Shown: positions 9,018-17,971, numbered from the stretch's first letter. The stretch is DNA of 64,000 nt from Saprospiraceae bacterium (GCA_041392805.1 JAWKLJ010000001.1:62001-126000), one strand, 5' to 3'. The notes: a model not told the origin generated them from the letters alone. Made by a program: numbers and translations.

Positions 9018-10226
9018 ATGTCCGTTGTAAGCAAAGCAACAATTTCGCGAAGGGTTCAGGAAATGACCGAGTCCGCTACCATTAAAATGGCACAAATGGC
9101 TCGTGAACTAAAGGCAAAAGGTCATGATGTTATTAGTTTAAGTCTAGGTGAACCTGACTTTGATACCCCCCAACATATCAAAGAAGCGGCTAAACAAGCC
9201 TTGGATGAAGGCTTGACCAAATATACACCAGTTCCTGGCTTATTGGAATTGAGACAAGCTATCCAAACCAAATTCAAGCGCGATAATAATCTTAGCTTTG
9301 ATATCAAACAGATTATTGTCTCTAATGGCGCCAAACAAGCTATAGCCAACGTATGTCTTTCCATTTTGGATCCAGGTGATGAGGTGATCATTTTAGCGCC
9401 TTATTGGGTTTCCTATTCCGAGATAGTGAAACTTGCGGAGGGAGAGTCGGTTTTGGTTTCGGCGGGTATTGAGCAAGATTATAAGATCACTAAGGCCCAA
9501 TTGGAGGCAGCTATCACCGATAGAACCCGGGCCATCCTTTTCTCTTCACCTTGCAACCCAACAGGTTCTGTGTATTCTGAAGCAGAGCTAAGGGAGATAG
9601 CGGATGTTGTGGCAGCCCATGAAGGCATCTATATTATTTCTGATGAAATTTACGAATACATCAACTTCACGGGTAATCACTTTAGTATCGGCTCGCTTGA
9701 ACAGGTAAAGGACCGCACCATTACGATTAATGGCTTTTCTAAAGGTTTTGCGATGACGGGCTGGCGTTTGGGCTATATTGGCGCCCCCTTTGAGGTAGCT
9801 GATGCCTGCGATAAAATCCAAGGTCAAATAACGTCTGGTGCTAACTCCTTTAGCCAGAAAGCTGCCGCCCATGCCCTGCTGGCAGATATGGGCCCTACGA
9901 ATGACATGCGAGAGGCTTTCCGCAAACGAAGAGCGCTGGTCATTGAGGGCTTAAGCCAAATACCAGGGTTCAAAGTGAACAACCCGGATGGTGCCTTCTA
10001 TAGCTTTCCTGATATCAGCGATTATTTCGGAAAAACGGACGGTGAAATGCGAATTGAAAATGCAGATGATTTTTGTGATTATCTCTTGCAAAAGGCTTTT
10101 GTAGCTGTCGTTTCTGGTAGTGCCTTTGGTGCCGATAATTGCTTTAGGTTATCTTATGCCGCCTCTGAGGAGCAATTGATCGAGGCGATCAAAAGAATTA
10201 AAGTGGCCGTCTCGCAATTAAAATAA
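9018..10226 (+). CDS. Pyridoxal-phosphate aminotransferase, class I (aspartate aminotransferase-like)
   Basis: A 402-residue fold-type I aminotransferase of the AspB/AspC subfamily I-gamma, a cytoplasmic enzyme moving amino groups between amino acids and 2-oxo acids. Readable motifs are SLGEPDFDTP (substrate-binding loop), SSPCNPTGSVY (Asn to PLP), SDEIYEYINF (Asp/Tyr to PLP), the Schiff-base lysine in NGFSKGFAMTGWRLGY, and a C-terminal FRLSYAAS with the carboxylate-binding Arg. Aspartate or prephenate specificity cannot be read with certainty. It is preceded by a TACTTTTG promoter box and followed by a long inverted repeat. Confidence 0.94.
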   Translation: MSVVSKATISRRVQEMTESATIKMAQMARELKAKGHDVISLSLGEPDFDTPQHIKEAAKQALDEGLTKYTPVPGLLELRQAIQTKFKRDNNLSFDIKQIIVSNGAKQAIANVCLSILDPGDEVIILAPYWVSYSEIVKLAEGESVLVSAGIEQDYKITKAQLEAAITDRTRAILFSSPCNPTGSVYSEAELREIADVVAAHEGIYIISDEIYEYINFTGNHFSIGSLEQVKDRTITINGFSKGFAMTGWRLGYIGAPFEVADACDKIQGQITSGANSFSQKAAAHALLADMGPTNDMREAFRKRRALVIEGLSQIPGFKVNNPDGAFYSFPDISDYFGKTDGEMRIENADDFCDYLLQKAFVAVVSGSAFGADNCFRLSYAASEEQLIEAIKRIKVAVSQLK

Positions 10227-10231
10227 AACTA

Positions 10232-10288
10232 GCTTCTCTGGCATTTTGTGAATAAATGGCTATAAGCCTGGCAAGGTGCCAGAGAAGC
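10232..10288 (+). repeat. Nested inverted repeat between aminotransferase and lipoprotein genes
   Basis: GCTTCTCTGGCA (10232-10243) pairs exactly with TGCCAGAGAAGC (10277-10288). The 33-base loop contains a small GGCT-ATA-AGCC hairpin (10258-10268). There is no U-tract, so it is not a textbook terminator. It may still stop, process or stabilise the aminotransferase mRNA end. Confidence 0.75.
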
Positions 10289-10304
10289 ATTAAATCCTTA
10301 TATT

Positions 10305-11048
10305 ATGAATCGTTTTTGGAGTTTATGCCTTGGCACATCCCTATTGTTTTTGACCAGCTGTTTTGATATGCTGGAAGAAGTACATCTCAACAAAGATGGC
10401 TCTGGAAAGTACGCTATCACCATGGATATGGGCGGGATTTTTAGCAATCCTTTTATGAAAGAGGCGCTTGGTGAAGCGATGAAGAGTGAGGGTGATAAAA
10501 TGGGGCAGAACATGATGGAGATGGATACCGTGATTAATTTTGGTGAATCGGCTCAAGCGAAAAGCCTCTCTGCCAAGGAACAGAAGTTATTGCAGCAGGT
10601 CGTGATGAACATGAAAAGCAGTGAAAAAGAAGGCGTAATGCAAATAGCCATGTCCATAGACTTTTCTTCCATTGACCAACTTAGCGAGATTTCGAAGGTT
10701 ATGAAAAAGGTAGGAGATAATCAAGGCGAAGGAAATGAAATGGCGCAAATGTTCGGTGGTGGCCAATTCTCTGATTTTGGTGAATTGTTTGCCGTAAAAG
10801 GTAAAAAGCAATTTTCTCGACTTCCTACCCCTTCTATGCAAGGATTATTGGATGATGAAACCAAGGACATGATGTCAATGCTGTTGGTGGGTGCCAGTTA
10901 CAAGACCATTTACCATATGCCAGGTAAAGTCAAAAAAAGTACCATCCCCAATTCAGAAATTGATGGTTCAACCGTAACAGTTGACCAATCTCTGCTGGAC
11001 GTTGTCAATCAGAAGGTAAAACTGGATGGTGATATCAAATATAAATAA
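10305..11048 (+). CDS. Putative lipoprotein of unknown function
   Basis: A 247-residue protein with a lipoprotein signal: a hydrophobic segment ends in LFLTSC, with the lipidated Cys at residue 19. The mature part starts FDMLEEVHLNKDGSGKYAITMDMGG, a pattern common in Bacteroidota lipoproteins with an early beta-hairpin, and the middle is Met-rich with many MxxM runs. I do not recognise a catalytic motif. The stop overlaps the next start (TAATG), so the two are translationally coupled. An envelope location is inferred from the lipobox. Confidence 0.85.
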   Translation: MNRFWSLCLGTSLLFLTSCFDMLEEVHLNKDGSGKYAITMDMGGIFSNPFMKEALGEAMKSEGDKMGQNMMEMDTVINFGESAQAKSLSAKEQKLLQQVVMNMKSSEKEGVMQIAMSIDFSSIDQLSEISKVMKKVGDNQGEGNEMAQMFGGGQFSDFGELFAVKGKKQFSRLPTPSMQGLLDDETKDMMSMLLVGASYKTIYHMPGKVKKSTIPNSEIDGSTVTVDQSLLDVVNQKVKLDGDIKYK

Positions 11049-11473
11049 TGATAGATAAAATAAAAAAGGTACTACAGGAAGCATCTGAAACCATTAAAGA
11101 TCAGACCAATGCGATCAGCGATGGCGCTAAGGAAAAAAGCTTTAGGCTGATTGAGGAATGGCTTCAGATTTTTCCAAAACTGGAATCCTATGGATTCGAA
11201 ATGACCAGTTTTGCCTTAGGCGCGGCCATTAGTCCTTCCGTAGAAGTGGAACTAAAAGCGGTCCACGGGCAATTCCCAGCCGATAAAATCCAGGCCATTA
11301 TTGAGGAAAATAAAAAGACCTCTGCCGTTAATACGGTTTTTACAACGATCCGAACAGCTTATCTCCTGCATGAAAAAACCAGTAGCCCCATTCGCGAACC
11401 GCTGATTGTAAAAATCAGGATTCGAATCTCTCCTGAGATCAAGGTGTTTATTGGAGAACCTATTATTCAGTAG
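11048..11473 (+). CDS. Hypothetical protein coupled to the upstream lipoprotein
   Basis: A 141-residue protein without signal peptide or membrane segment, so probably cytoplasmic. Residues 1-45 are amphipathic and charged (MIDKIKKVLQEASETIKDQ), likely helical; the C-terminal half has alternating beta-like stretches (SVEVELKAVHGQF, PLIVKIRIRISPEIKVFIG). Family not recognised. Its ATG overlaps the stop of the lipoprotein gene by one base, which suggests joint expression. It converges on purU with only 15 bases between the stops. Confidence 0.75.
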   Translation: MIDKIKKVLQEASETIKDQTNAISDGAKEKSFRLIEEWLQIFPKLESYGFEMTSFALGAAISPSVEVELKAVHGQFPADKIQAIIEENKKTSAVNTVFTTIRTAYLLHEKTSSPIREPLIVKIRIRISPEIKVFIGEPIIQ

Positions 11474-11488
11474 TACTTTTTTCCTGTC

Positions 11489-12358
11489 TTAATCAAAAAT
11501 GATCGTCTTGTTTTTGTATGGCAAGATCTTGTATTGTATTTCTTGCCAAATCGCTTGGGATAAGACCAGCTTTTCCAAATCCTTTCCTCGTCTAACCAAA
11601 TCCTCCACACTATCTTTATGGGAAACCCTCGTCACATCTTGGGCAATAATGGGCCCTTCGTCCAAATCGGCCGTAACGTAATGGCTGGTAGCGCCTATGA
11701 TCTTCACACCACGCTCAAAAGCAGAATGATATGGCCTGGCCCCCTTAAAGGCTGGTAAAAATGAATGATGAATATTGATGATTTGGTTCGGAAACTGTCG
11801 AACAAAATGGTCGGATAAAATCTGCATGTAACGAGCCAACACGATAAAATCTACCGCTAAGGATTTGATTAATTCGATTTCTTTCAACTCCTGTTCTGCT
11901 TTATTTTCCTTATTGATGGTAAACTGGTAAAATGGAATACCAAAGCGGTCGGCGATGTGTTGGAGGCTATCATGGTTGCCTATAATAGCGGGGATATCCA
12001 CCTGGTATTCTCCAGACATATACCGCTGAAGAATATCGTATAAACAATGAGAAGCTTTGGACACAAAAATGGCCATGCGAGGCTTGCGGTGCGTGAAATG
12101 CAGCTGCCACTGCATCTTGTGTTTGTTTCCGATAAGCGTGCCAAAAAAATCATCTATTTTTTCCTCTGGAATCGCAAAATCTTCCAATACCCACTCTACC
12201 CGCATAAAAAAGCGCTTCTCTGCGCGGTCAACATGCTGCTCCAGGCTAATGATGTTTCCATTATTTTTATGAAGAAAATCGGTAACAGAGGCAACGATGC
12301 CCATTTGATCCGGGCAATGGATTAGCAATATAGCCGTATTTCTATTCGTTTCTACCAC
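11489..12358 (-). CDS. purU: Formyltetrahydrofolate deformylase
   Basis: A 289-residue enzyme that hydrolyses 10-formyl-tetrahydrofolate to formate and tetrahydrofolate, balancing one-carbon units for purine synthesis. Domain order is the PurU one: an N-terminal ACT domain (AILLIHCPDQMGIVASVTDFL, residues about 8-85) and a formyltransferase domain. The latter carries IGNHDSLQHIADRFGIPF, then HHSFLPAFKGARPYHSAFERGVK and a closing ATSHYVTADLDEGPII, with the family Asn/His/Asp set (IINIHHSFLP; DLDEGP). The ACT domain suggests amino-acid control, as in the Met/Gly-regulated E. coli enzyme. Confidence 0.95.
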   Translation of the reverse strand: MVETNRNTAILLIHCPDQMGIVASVTDFLHKNNGNIISLEQHVDRAEKRFFMRVEWVLEDFAIPEEKIDDFFGTLIGNKHKMQWQLHFTHRKPRMAIFVSKASHCLYDILQRYMSGEYQVDIPAIIGNHDSLQHIADRFGIPFYQFTINKENKAEQELKEIELIKSLAVDFIVLARYMQILSDHFVRQFPNQIINIHHSFLPAFKGARPYHSAFERGVKIIGATSHYVTADLDEGPIIAQDVTRVSHKDSVEDLVRRGKDLEKLVLSQAIWQEIQYKILPYKNKTIIFD

Positions 12359-12644
12359 TTTTGGATGCTTTAAATTTTAGGTTCTCTGACAGTTTTATCG
12401 TATGGTATAGGGCTACAAAAGGCGGAGGCGAAATTCGCATTTTTCTGGCGAGCCACCCAATCTTTCTATTTTTTTTTCACTTAGTAGTTTGACGGAAATA
12501 AATGCTCCCACTTTTTTCAAAGATTCGCGAATATTTTCACACAACTTCCTTGCAGTCAGTTGCTTTGAAAATTTTAGCGAATCAAAAGTGGTATCATTTA
12601 TTTTTTTTCCGTCCCTAAGGGAAGACTTTATGGCCGACAAAGCC
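12359..12644. other. Intergenic region between purU and the SWIM gene
   Basis: About 290 bases between divergent genes. It holds a T-rich tract (around 12465-12480) and ends in CAAAGCCTAACTTTG (12638-12652), whose right half is the promoter box of the SWIM gene and whose left half is a mirror-strand near match that could serve purU. A 75-codon minus-strand frame covers most of it but has no recognisable content. Confidence 0.4.
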
Positions 12645-12652
12645 TAACTTTG
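12645..12652 (+). promoter_or_regulatory. -7 promoter box (TAACTTTG) for the SWIM-protein gene
   Basis: Exact TAnnTTTG match. It overlaps the most upstream in-frame start codons (12650 TTG, 12653 ATG), so those cannot be used from this promoter; this decides for the ATG at 12677. Confidence 0.6.
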
Positions 12653-12676
12653 ATGTTTTGTTTTGACTTAATGTGT

Positions 12677-14374
12677 ATGAATTTCTTCCTGCAACAACTT
12701 GAGCATTTTATTGATGAATCACTACTGATTCAAGGGGAGGATTTATTTGCCCAACTCGGGGTAATCAGCATGAGAGAAATTGAGTCCCACTTGTGGTCGT
12801 TTAAGGTAGTAGAGGACGAGCTAGAAAGATATGAAGTAGAAATTCAAATCACCCCATCCAAGGTAAAGGCCTACTCCTGTGATTGCGAAACCTATAAGGC
12901 AAAAGGGAACTGCAAACACATCATAGCATCGCTCCTTGCCTTACGGCGGGAAAAAAACGAGCAGAAAAAGAAAAAAATCCAGAAAAAGAAAGTTGATCAA
13001 CCAACAAAAAAAATAAGCACTCAACAAATCCTCGATCAATTATCCAAAGAGGAACTAGCAGAAGTAATCAAAGAATTTTGTCGCCAAAACAGGGCTTTTG
13101 CACTTAGTTTCAAAGCCCGCTATGCCTATAAGGTTCCGCTGTTCGACAGCCAGGATACCTACCTTCAGTTGTTGGAATCAACGATTCAAATGGCCAGGCG
13201 GCCAGATCGCACCTTCAACAAACGAGGGGCGGGCCAAATTGGCAAAATATTGGATGAGATGCTGGATCAAATGCAGATTCACCTCATTCAACATCTTTAT
13301 GCCGAAGTTTTTGCTTTGGCCCAAAGCATTCTGATTAAAATACCCTCTCTTTTTGGAAAAATAGCAGGGGAAGAGGCCCTCTTGCTACCGCAATTGAAAG
13401 CTAATTTTAATATCTTAACGGAATTAATCGAATCGCCCATTCCACCTGCCTTAAAAGAAAAAATCTGGGAATTTCTATTTGAAGAGTTTCAAAAAATCGT
13501 ATACCGCAATCATCAGCTTGATGGCCTTTTTCATCCGCTGTTTATCCGCCTGGTTGAAGATAAAGACCAACAGGAGCAGTTATTGGACCTCTCCGAAAGC
13601 TTGCTCATTCAATGCAGGGAAGAGGCCAAACCCATTGCACAGGGGCTCTATTTCCACTTCGTCATTTGGCAAAAAAGACATGGACCGAATACCGTTAAAC
13701 AATTTATCGACCATTTGATTGAAGACCCAGCTGAATTACACCAGCTTATCCAGTTTTGCATAAAGGAACCAGCAGCATATGACAAGGCCGAACAATTTGC
13801 CCAAATAGCAGCCTCCCTGGCAAGTTCTGAAAAGGAAAAAGAAGAATGCCAGGCCTACTTATTAAAATTGGCTGAATTACAACAGCAACAGGACAAAGCC
13901 ATGCAACTGGCAGAGGAGTTATTCTTCCAAACCAAAGACTTGGTTTATTTCCGAAAAATTAAAAAAGCAGCAAAAACAGATTGGCCGGATTATTTGCAAA
14001 AAATGCTGGCTAAAATAGCTGAACAACCTGATGAAGGAGCCTTTGACCAGGTTTTACCTCAGCTTTACGGAGAAGAGCAGCTGCTAGATGAACTCTTAGC
14101 TTTTATTACCAAAAAACCCTCGCTAAACCTATTGCTGAATTTTGATAGCTTCTTGTTACCTGCGTATCAAAAACAGCTCAGACCTATTTATTTGGCCGAG
14201 GTACAGCAATACCTCACTTTACATTTAGGACGAATTACGTCTAATAAAATAAGGACGATCATCCAACACCTCCATGGATTAGGAGCACATACTATTGGAA
14301 ATGAATTGGTCGAAATTATCAGAAAAGAATACGCCGAGCGTTCCTCACTCATGGAGGAATTATCTTTATTTTAA
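12677..14374 (+). CDS. SWIM zinc-finger domain protein
   Basis: A 565-residue protein starting MNFFLQQLEHFID. Near residues 65-85 is a SWIM finger, CxCx(n)CxH, read as CDCETYKAKGNCKH, followed by a Lys-rich linker. SWIM domains bind zinc and contact DNA or protein, and in bacteria often accompany SNF2-type helicases; none is adjacent here. The remaining roughly 450 residues are alpha-helical and Leu/Gln-rich, resembling helical repeats, with no catalytic motif I recognise. Its stop overlaps the first possible start of rlmH, so it probably leads an operon with rlmH, rhomboid and Nudix genes. Confidence 0.85.
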   Translation: MNFFLQQLEHFIDESLLIQGEDLFAQLGVISMREIESHLWSFKVVEDELERYEVEIQITPSKVKAYSCDCETYKAKGNCKHIIASLLALRREKNEQKKKKIQKKKVDQPTKKISTQQILDQLSKEELAEVIKEFCRQNRAFALSFKARYAYKVPLFDSQDTYLQLLESTIQMARRPDRTFNKRGAGQIGKILDEMLDQMQIHLIQHLYAEVFALAQSILIKIPSLFGKIAGEEALLLPQLKANFNILTELIESPIPPALKEKIWEFLFEEFQKIVYRNHQLDGLFHPLFIRLVEDKDQQEQLLDLSESLLIQCREEAKPIAQGLYFHFVIWQKRHGPNTVKQFIDHLIEDPAELHQLIQFCIKEPAAYDKAEQFAQIAASLASSEKEKEECQAYLLKLAELQQQQDKAMQLAEELFFQTKDLVYFRKIKKAAKTDWPDYLQKMLAKIAEQPDEGAFDQVLPQLYGEEQLLDELLAFITKKPSLNLLLNFDSFLLPAYQKQLRPIYLAEVQQYLTLHLGRITSNKIRTIIQHLHGLGAHTIGNELVEIIRKEYAERSSLMEELSLF

Positions 14375-14379
14375 TGCTT

Positions 14380-14853
14380 ATGAAAGTCGAATTGTGGGTG
14401 ATTGGCAAAACAAATGAAAAGTACCTCCGCACGGGGATAGAGGAATATGAAAAAAGATTGAGCCATTACCTCCCCTTTCAAATGGTGGTCATTCCGGATG
14501 TGAAATCGGGCAAAGGTATCGGGGCAGAGCAGGTTAAGGATAAAGAAGGAGAAGCTGTTTTAGCCAAGTTAAAAGCAGAAGACGTACTTGTACTGTTGGA
14601 TGAAAAAGGTCAAAACTTTAGCTCGACCGCTTTCGCCAAACACCTCGACCAATTGCTCATGCGACCTGGCAGGCGGCTGGTTTTTCTGGTGGGTGGCGCC
14701 TTTGGGTTTTCTAATAGCATTTATGAAAAAGCTTATGCTAAATTATCGCTTTCTAATATGACTTTTTCACACCAGATGATTCGCCTCTTTTTTTTAGAGC
14801 AATTATATCGGGCTATGACTATATTGCGAAATGAGCCTTACCATAATGATTAA
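14380..14853 (+). CDS. rlmH: 23S rRNA (pseudouridine1915-N3)-methyltransferase
   Basis: A 157-residue SPOUT methyltransferase that methylates pseudouridine 1915 in helix 69 of 23S rRNA on assembled ribosomes. The start MKVELWVIGKTNEKYL is the family N-terminus; an ATG two codons earlier overlaps the previous stop. SPOUT knot motifs are clear: VLLDEKGQNFSSTAFA, FLVGGAFGFS (SAM loop) and LSLSNMTFSHQMIRLFFLEQLYRA, with the terminal NEPYHND matching the family ending YHN/YH. Length is normal. Confidence 0.97.
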   Translation: MKVELWVIGKTNEKYLRTGIEEYEKRLSHYLPFQMVVIPDVKSGKGIGAEQVKDKEGEAVLAKLKAEDVLVLLDEKGQNFSSTAFAKHLDQLLMRPGRRLVFLVGGAFGFSNSIYEKAYAKLSLSNMTFSHQMIRLFFLEQLYRAMTILRNEPYHND

Positions 14854-14864
14854 ATAAAAAACTT

Positions 14865-15491
14865 ATGTCCATTACCCTCGTATTGGTGATTATGACCTGT
14901 ATCATTTCTTATCAAGGGCTGCAAAACCCTGGAATTAATGCACGACTGCTATTCTATCCTTATGAAATAAAACGTAAAGGAGAATATTTTCGCTTTATTA
15001 CCTCCGGCTTTATTCATGGCAGCTGGCCACATCTTTTCATTAATGTTTTTGTGCTTTATCAGTTTGGAGAGATGGCTGAAAGTGACTTCAATCACCTTTT
15101 TGGTGAAAATTACGGTAGGATCGTGTACCTGGTTTTCTATCTGACGGCTATTATTGTTTCTGGAATACCCTCGCATCTCCGACACCAAGATGACCTGGGG
15201 TATCGCGCCTTGGGGGCATCGGGAGCAACTTCCGCTTTGGTCTTCTTTTTTATTATTTTTGCTCCATGGGCCTGGTTTACTTTCCCTCCCCTACCGGCTA
15301 TTGTTTTTGGTATCTTGTACCTGGCTTATTCTTCTTATATGGATAAAAATGGCCAAGATAATATTGGCCATAATGCGCACCTCTGGGGAGCCATTTATGG
15401 GATCGTTTTCACCTTGACCTCGGTTTATATCGCAAGACCCGATCTTTTGGGTGGGTTATTAGCACAATTATTAGCTGGCCCTAAATTCTGA
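14865..15491 (+). CDS. Rhomboid-family intramembrane serine protease
   Basis: A 208-residue multi-pass membrane protein. Family signatures are present: HGSWPHLFINVFVLYQFG (residues 51-68, the HxxxxHxxxN element), the catalytic Ser119 in GASGATSA, and the catalytic His172 in GHNAHLWGAIYG. About six membrane helices, matching the minimal bacterial rhomboid fold. Such enzymes cut membrane-anchored proteins within the bilayer; the substrate is unknown. The gene follows rlmH by 11 bases and its TGA overlaps the ATG of the Nudix gene (TGATG). Confidence 0.93.
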   Translation: MSITLVLVIMTCIISYQGLQNPGINARLLFYPYEIKRKGEYFRFITSGFIHGSWPHLFINVFVLYQFGEMAESDFNHLFGENYGRIVYLVFYLTAIIVSGIPSHLRHQDDLGYRALGASGATSALVFFFIIFAPWAWFTFPPLPAIVFGILYLAYSSYMDKNGQDNIGHNAHLWGAIYGIVFTLTSVYIARPDLLGGLLAQLLAGPKF

Positions 15492-16057
15492 TGTTAGATA
15501 TGGAAAATCCCTGGAAAACCCTTTCTAGCCAAAAGGTATATGACAATCCTTGGATAAACGTCACGCATCGGGAGGTAATGAATCCGGCAAATAAGCCCGG
15601 CATTTATGGTGTCGTACATTTCAAGAACCTGGCGATTGGTATTGTTCCGCTCGATGAGGAAGGAAATACCTGGTTAGTAGGGCAGTATCGTTACACCCTC
15701 GACCAATACTCCTGGGAGATACCCGAAGGTGGCTGTCCCTTAGGCACAGATCCGTTGGCCGCCGCCCAAAGAGAACTCATTGAAGAAACGGGGATCAGGG
15801 CCCGGCAATGGGAAAAAATCCTGGATTTTCATACGTCCAACTCAGTAACCGATGAGACGGGCATGACTTTTTTAGCCAGGGGCCTAAGCTTCGGAGCGTC
15901 CGAGCCAGAAGAGACGGAGGCGCTCATTGTAAAGAAAATGCCCATGGAGCAGGCCATTGAGATGGTTTGGAATGGTGAAATAACGGATGCCCTGTCGGTT
16001 ATGTCTTTGCAAAAAGTACAATTGATGAGACTACAAGGCTTGCTCTATCCCTTCTAA
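15491..16057 (+). CDS. Nudix hydrolase, ADP-ribose pyrophosphatase type
   Basis: A 188-residue Nudix enzyme similar to ADP-ribose pyrophosphatases, which split ADP-ribose to AMP and ribose phosphate. The N-terminal beta domain (VYDNPWINVTHREV) and QYRYTLDQYSWEIPEGG preceding the box are typical. The Nudix box spans residues 80-102 and ends in RELIEETGI with catalytic glutamates intact; the first box Glu is Thr86. An in-frame ATG at 15500 (MENPWKTL) is an alternative start. The stop overlaps the convergent aguB stop (CTAA). Confidence 0.92.
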   Translation: MLDMENPWKTLSSQKVYDNPWINVTHREVMNPANKPGIYGVVHFKNLAIGIVPLDEEGNTWLVGQYRYTLDQYSWEIPEGGCPLGTDPLAAAQRELIEETGIRARQWEKILDFHTSNSVTDETGMTFLARGLSFGASEPEETEALIVKKMPMEQAIEMVWNGEITDALSVMSLQKVQLMRLQGLLYPF

Positions 16058-16938
16058 TCAAGGTATCGCTTTAGTAAACCTTGATAAGTCTCTATTCTGC
16101 GATCTCGGAAAAAGGGCCAGATGCGCCGGACGTCTTCCGTTCTCCGTTTGTCTATGTCGATAAGATGCAAGCAAGGTTCATCCCGGGGGCCAACAAAAAG
16201 GAGCTCACCCTGAGGCCCCGCCACAAAGCTCTGCCCCCAAAATTGTATCCCCTTCGTCTGGCCTGTCCAATCTGCTTCGAATCCTGTCCGATTGACCGTA
16301 ATGACCGGCAGCCCATTAGCAACAGCGTGCCCCCGCTGGATAGTTTGCCAAGCCCCAAATTGACGATCTTGTTCTTCCTGGCTATCCGAGGTTTCGTAAC
16401 CTATCGCTGTTGGGTAAATCAACATTTCTGCGCCAGCAAGCGCCATCAGTCTGGCCGCCTCTGGATACCATTGGTCCCAACAGACCAGCACCCCTAAACG
16501 CCCCACACTGGTCTGAATGGGTTGATATCCCAGGTCACCCGGCGTAAAATAAAATTTTTCATAATAGGCCGGATCGTCAGGAATATGCATTTTTCTATAG
16601 ATGCCCGCGGTAGAACCATCTTTCTCGAACACCACTGCCGTATTGTGATATAGGCCAGGTGCTCTTTTTTCAAAAAGAGAAGTGACCAACACGACCCCAT
16701 TCTCCCTGGCAGCCTTGGCAAACAATTGCGAAGTCGGCCCGGGGATAGGTTCCGCCAGATCAAATAGTTCAACTTCCTCGGCCTGGCAAAAATAAATACT
16801 GGCATGCAGTTCTTGCAGGATAACTAATTCCGCTCCTTGCTTGGCAGCCGCTGCAATCGCATCAATACTGTATTGGATATTAGCAGCTTTATCTTTGCCA
16901 CAGCTTTGTTGGACCATGGCCACTTTTACGGTACTCAT
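16054..16938 (-). CDS. aguB: N-carbamoylputrescine amidase
   Basis: A 294-residue nitrilase-superfamily amidase converting N-carbamoylputrescine to putrescine, CO2 and ammonia. The catalytic triad is visible: Glu in ILQELHAS, Lys in YRKMHIPDDP and Cys in LVCWDQWYPEAARLMA. The flanking IYPTAIGYE and QFWGQSFVAGPQGE are typical of plant/bacterial AguB. Start chosen at MSTVKVAMVQQ; a Met 7 codons earlier would overlap aguA. It lies 10 bases downstream of aguA, completing a two-step agmatine-to-putrescine operon. Confidence 0.95.
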   Translation of the reverse strand: MSTVKVAMVQQSCGKDKAANIQYSIDAIAAAAKQGAELVILQELHASIYFCQAEEVELFDLAEPIPGPTSQLFAKAARENGVVLVTSLFEKRAPGLYHNTAVVFEKDGSTAGIYRKMHIPDDPAYYEKFYFTPGDLGYQPIQTSVGRLGVLVCWDQWYPEAARLMALAGAEMLIYPTAIGYETSDSQEEQDRQFGAWQTIQRGHAVANGLPVITVNRTGFEADWTGQTKGIQFWGQSFVAGPQGELLFVGPRDEPCLHLIDIDKRRTEDVRRIWPFFRDRRIETYQGLLKRYLD

Positions 16939-16948
16939 GTGTATTTTT

Positions 16949-17971
16949 TTAAAGCACAACCCCTGTGGGGTATTGCATCGTCAGACAATGAATAGAACCA
17001 TGTTGCCTAATCACGGCCAAAGCATCTACCCCAACTACTTTTCTATTAACAAAACAGCTTTTCAGTTGTTCTATGGCCACTTGATCTTTGGGTTGCTGGT
17101 AGGTCGGCACAATAACCAAGTCATTGGTAATCAAAAAATTAGCATAGGTAGCAGGTAAACGATGTCCATCCAACGGATCCAGACATGGGTCCGGTAAGGG
17201 CAACGGGATGAGGCGATAAGCATGGCCTTCCATTGTCTTCAAATCACTTAATTCTGCCTCCATTTTTTTTAAGCCTTCATAATGTTCATCAGCAGGGTCA
17301 TCACAATGGACGTAGGCAATGGTCTGTTCATCACACAGACGGGCTAGCGTATCAATATGGGCATCCGTATCGTCTCCTGCCAGGTGGCCATTTTCCAACA
17401 CCAGGATTCGCTCCGCTCCAAGCCAGGCTTTCAAGGTTTCGAGCAATTGGTCGAGTGAAAGGTGAGGATTGCGGTTGGGGGAGGCTAAGCATTGCTTAGT
17501 GGTCAAGATGGTCCCTTTGCCATCACTTTCGATGGCCCCGCCTTCTAAAACCAGGCCTGTAAGCCATTTTTCCTTTGCCCTCAAGATACCTTTCTCCCAA
17601 AGTCTTGAAGTAATCAAGTTATCCTTATCCGCCGGAAATTTCAAACCCCAGCCATTAAAGAAAAAATCTAAAAGCACAGGTTGCTGATCCACCAACAGGG
17701 TAATAGCCCCGTGGTCTCGTGCCCAGGTGTCATTTGAAGGAATCGCTGCAAAACGAAGATGATCCCAATTCGCCTGTTTAATCATGGCTTTAACCATGGG
17801 AATATCCTGGCAAACAATTAAGACCAATTGAGTTTGGCTGATGAGCTCAATGCAGTCTAAAAAACAAGGAAAAACATCCTCCAGGTAAGGTGCCCAATCT
17901 GAATCTTGGTGAGGAAACGTAAACTGAATAGCACTTTGAGGCTCCCATTCAGCTGGCAAACGTCTATTCAT
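16949..17971 (-). CDS. aguA: Agmatine deiminase
   Basis: A 340-residue enzyme of the peptidyl-arginine deiminase fold converting agmatine to N-carbamoylputrescine and ammonia. Family motifs: LPAEWEPQSAIQFTFPH, SNDTWARDHGAI (substrate Asp/Arg), LEGGAIESDG, GHLAGDDTDAHIDTLARLC (catalytic His) and the nucleophilic Cys in GSIHCLTMQYP. The start at MNRRLPAEWE is chosen because the longer frame would run through an intrinsic terminator at 17986-18024. It is followed by aguB. An arginine decarboxylase supplying agmatine is not in the window. Confidence 0.95.
   Translation of the reverse strand: MNRRLPAEWEPQSAIQFTFPHQDSDWAPYLEDVFPCFLDCIELISQTQLVLIVCQDIPMVKAMIKQANWDHLRFAAIPSNDTWARDHGAITLLVDQQPVLLDFFFNGWGLKFPADKDNLITSRLWEKGILRAKEKWLTGLVLEGGAIESDGKGTILTTKQCLASPNRNPHLSLDQLLETLKAWLGAERILVLENGHLAGDDTDAHIDTLARLCDEQTIAYVHCDDPADEHYEGLKKMEAELSDLKTMEGHAYRLIPLPLPDPCLDPLDGHRLPATYANFLITNDLVIVPTYQQPKDQVAIEQLKSCFVNRKVVGVDALAVIRQHGSIHCLTMQYPTGVVL

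Noticed and set aside
12413..12640. 75-codon minus-strand frame between purU and the SWIM gene
   Set aside because: Starts inside the SWIM promoter, has no recognisable motif and low-complexity Lys/Ser content. Probably chance in AT-rich DNA.
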